In this document: positions 62,145 through 64,000 of the stretch, piece by piece
Layout: the number at the start of each line of letters is the position of its first letter
Numbering within the stretch: position 1 is the stretch's first letter
DNA from: Chitinophaga sancti
GTDB lineage: Bacteria; Bacteroidota; Bacteroidia; Chitinophagales; Chitinophagaceae
Assembly: GCF_034087045.1 (NCBI RefSeq)
Contig: NZ_CP139247.1
Location: 868,001 to 932,000, forward strand
Direction: 5' to 3'
Length of the DNA: 64,000 nt
Notes under the pieces: model-generated
Databases searched by the model: none
Told to the model about the DNA's origin: nothing
Seen by the model: only the letters and a program-made list of their open reading frames with translations
Made by a program: the position numbers and the translations under genes

Positions 62145-62903
62145 TTATCTACCTGCACCATGCATAGCGCTGAGCATGTTACCGTAAACGGTGTTCAGAT
62201 TGCTCAGATTTTTAGCGAGCTGGGAGATTTGATCCTGAGTTTTACGCGCGTCATCAACGCTGCTGGTCATAGCTGAAGAAACTTTGAGCAGATTTCCGTA
62301 GAAATTGTTCATTGCTTTCAGGTGGTTGTTAGTGTCCTGGAGTTCCAGTTCATAGATAGCATTCAGAGAAGCCAGATTCTTGGTCATACCCTGCATTTGC
62401 TCATGGAAGTTTCTGGTAGACTCAGAAGCACTGTTGAAAGAAGCAACAGCCGATGCTGCTGTAGTGTAAGCGTGAGCAACGTTTGTAATTGCGCTGGCAG
62501 CTTCCCTTGTTTTCTGGGTGTAGTCGCCTGTAGCCGCAACGACGTCGCTAATGTCCCTCATCTTATCGACGGTGGTACCTAATTTCTGGAAGTTCTCGCT
62601 CAGGCGTTGTAATGATACAGGAGTGATATCAGCTTCTTCCAGCATCTTGTCCAGGCCAGCCAGTGCAGGGCTACCACCGGCAACAACAGAAACGTGAGTT
62701 TCGCCGCCGTGATCTCCGCCACCACTATCTGGTACGAATGCATATACAAAGAAGATTAATGCCTCAGTGCTCAAACCAACGATCAGGGCGATATCCGCGC
62801 CTGGCCAGTGTTGCAGTTTGAACAACGCTCCGATAATTACTACTGATGCCGCGATACAAACAAAGAAATTAAGCCATTTCGATGTAGTAGGATTCATAGC
62901 CAT
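62145..62903 (-). CDS. gldL: Gliding motility / T9SS motor protein GldL
   Basis: A 252-residue cytoplasmic-membrane protein with two membrane segments (about 11-30 and 37-57) joined by the conserved LFKLQHWPGAD turn, followed by an Asp/Gly-rich linker and a long helical cytoplasmic region. The glutamate in GLSTEALIFF (TM2) is the likely proton-carrying residue. Starts 253 bp after gldK and precedes gldM by 57 bp. An alternative start (MNPTT) lies two codons in. Confidence 0.95.
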   Translation of the reverse strand: MAMNPTTSKWLNFFVCIAASVVIIGALFKLQHWPGADIALIVGLSTEALIFFVYAFVPDSGGGDHGGETHVSVVAGGSPALAGLDKMLEEADITPVSLQRLSENFQKLGTTVDKMRDISDVVAATGDYTQKTREAASAITNVAHAYTTAASAVASFNSASESTRNFHEQMQGMTKNLASLNAIYELELQDTNNHLKAMNNFYGNLLKVSSAMTSSVDDARKTQDQISQLAKNLSNLNTVYGNMLSAMHGAGR

Positions 62904-63156
62904 AGGTCAAAATTTACTGGTTAAAGTGTTAAAGGTTAAATTGTTGTTATGGAATAGTTGTTGCTCATCGATGATTTGCGGTTTCACTATGTACATCATA
63001 CGGTTTCTCATGTTGAACATATTTTAAGTTGTTTAACATACACTACATGCCTGTCCCAAAGGCAACCGGAAATAAATTCCCGGTACTGCTTCGATCTGTG
63101 CCTGTGTCCTGCCCATCTATCCGTAATGCTGATTATACTATTGAATACTTGCCAGA

Positions 63157-64000
63157 TTAATGGTGACCAAAATCATTTTTAGAACGGCTCAGGAATGCAA
63201 TCGTACAACGGAAACCAATGTAAGATTTAGCACTATCCTGATACTCGTAAGAGCGGGTACCTGTTTGAAGGAAATATCCGATGTCTTTCCAGCTACCGCC
63301 TCTTACAGCTTTACGCTTCATTTTTGGTGGTGCATCATCTGGTATGTCCATACGGAGATATGGGTTCATGTCAGATGTGAAGGAGTAGGCATTCTCATAG
63401 AAGATATCCTGTGTCCATTCCGCTACGTTACCAGACATGTTGTACAGTCCGTAGTCGTTAGGCCAATAAGCGTCTGCTCTTACAGTGTAGAAACCACCAT
63501 CTTCAGGATAGTTACCACGACCGGGTTTAAAGTTCGCCAGCAGACAGCCCTTCTTGTTGCGGATATAATAACCACCCCATGGATAAGGAGATTGCTCTCT
63601 ACCACCACGTGCAGCATATTCCCACTGTGCCTCGGAAGGTAACTGGAATTTATCTTCAGTAAACAGATTCTTAGAGATACGGTAGTCTTCCCAGAACTTA
63701 CTACGCCATTCAGCGAAAGCGTTTGCCTGATGCCAGGTCACGCCTACTACCGGATAATTATCAAATGCCGGGTGCCAGAAATACATTCTCGTCATAGGCT
63801 CGTTGTAAGCATAAGAGAAGTCCCTGATCCAACACAATGTGTCAGGATAGATAGCTACATCTTTCTTTACAATGAACTTAGAACGTGGCTTGTTTGCGTT
63901 CTCACGCAGCTTTGCCTGCTCCCAGTTGAAAGTTTCTATATGATACACCAGTTTATGTACGTCGAACTCTTTACGACCGTACAGGCGATCCTCCGGAGCA
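63157..64000 (-). CDS. gldK: Gliding motility / T9SS lipoprotein GldK, 3' part
   Basis: The frame stays open to the right-hand window edge, so the N-terminal signal is outside. The visible 281 residues are a formylglycine-generating-enzyme-like (SUMF1/FGE) domain: PVVGVTWHQANAFAEWRSKFW, LPSEAQWEYAARGG, GLYNMSGNVAEWTQDIF, RKAVRGGSW and GFRCTI. In GldK this fold is structural; it forms the outer-membrane-associated ring with GldN. First gene of the gldKLMN operon in this window. Confidence 0.93.
   Translation of the reverse strand, partial: APEDRLYGRKEFDVHKLVYHIETFNWEQAKLRENANKPRSKFIVKKDVAIYPDTLCWIRDFSYAYNEPMTRMYFWHPAFDNYPVVGVTWHQANAFAEWRSKFWEDYRISKNLFTEDKFQLPSEAQWEYAARGGREQSPYPWGGYYIRNKKGCLLANFKPGRGNYPEDGGFYTVRADAYWPNDYGLYNMSGNVAEWTQDIFYENAYSFTSDMNPYLRMDIPDDAPPKMKRKAVRGGSWKDIGYFLQTGTRSYEYQDSAKSYIGFRCTIAFLSRSKNDFGHH

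Overview
The window reads as chromosomal DNA of a Bacteroidota bacterium, most likely a Chitinophagaceae/Chitinophaga-type organism. Evidence: gliding/type IX secretion genes gldK-L-M-N, a PorZ-like protein with a C-terminal sorting domain, two SusC/SusD outer-membrane pairs, DUF4783 and Bat-type genes, little use of Shine-Dalgarno sequences, and ten exact matches to the Bacteroidota -7 promoter element TAnnTTTG just upstream of gene starts. Family assignments were made by reading the translations; no database search was run.

Layout. 1-2.4 kb: a leftward three-gene membrane/regulator module (6-TM protein, winged-helix regulator, CreD-like protein) with a shared dyad in front of two of its genes. 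2.5-6.1 kb: class-III aminotransferase, gamma-carbonic-anhydrase-like protein, two very small coupled lipoprotein genes, rsgA. 6.2-10.4 kb: leftward moxR-DUF58-BatD-like-BatA operon. 10.6-13.2 kb: rightward conserved hypothetical, GNAT acetyltransferase, cyclophilin, gcvH, VanZ-like. 13.2-14.8 kb: an IS110-family insertion with flanking non-coding DNA. 14.8-29.8 kb: housekeeping and envelope genes (OmpA lipoprotein, prfA, amidohydrolase, MscS channel, cysteine-less thioredoxin-fold protein, MerR regulator, M23 peptidase, alaS, PDZ protein, aldehyde dehydrogenase, gatB, TlpA-like lipoprotein). 29.9-40.8 kb: two SusC/SusD pairs preceded by a gene derived from an IS1595-type transposase that has lost key catalytic residues. 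40.9-47.6 kb: MMPL exporter, porZ-like, recO, lpxH-like, small lipoprotein. 47.7-51.8 kb: rsfS-ftsH-LUD operon divergent from birA. 51.8-54.9 kb: decayed AraC-type gene, SUI1-type factor, lipid kinase, nadC, DUF4783. 55.2-59.4 kb: gpmI, lipoprotein, uvrC. 59.5-64 kb: gldN, gldM, gldL and the 3' part of gldK (cut by the window edge).

Most genes are ordinary. The observations that stand out are: (i) 3' tails of two genes, each with its stop codon, repeated in tandem downstream; (ii) a catalytically altered IS1595-like protein where a Sus regulator would usually sit; (iii) a candidate operator shared by the creD module; (iv) -7 boxes placed so close to start codons that the mRNAs should be leaderless; (v) paired back-to-back hairpins after several genes; (vi) a 9-G tract inside a cyclophilin gene; and (vii) the IS110 element with structured flanks that could hold its guide RNA.
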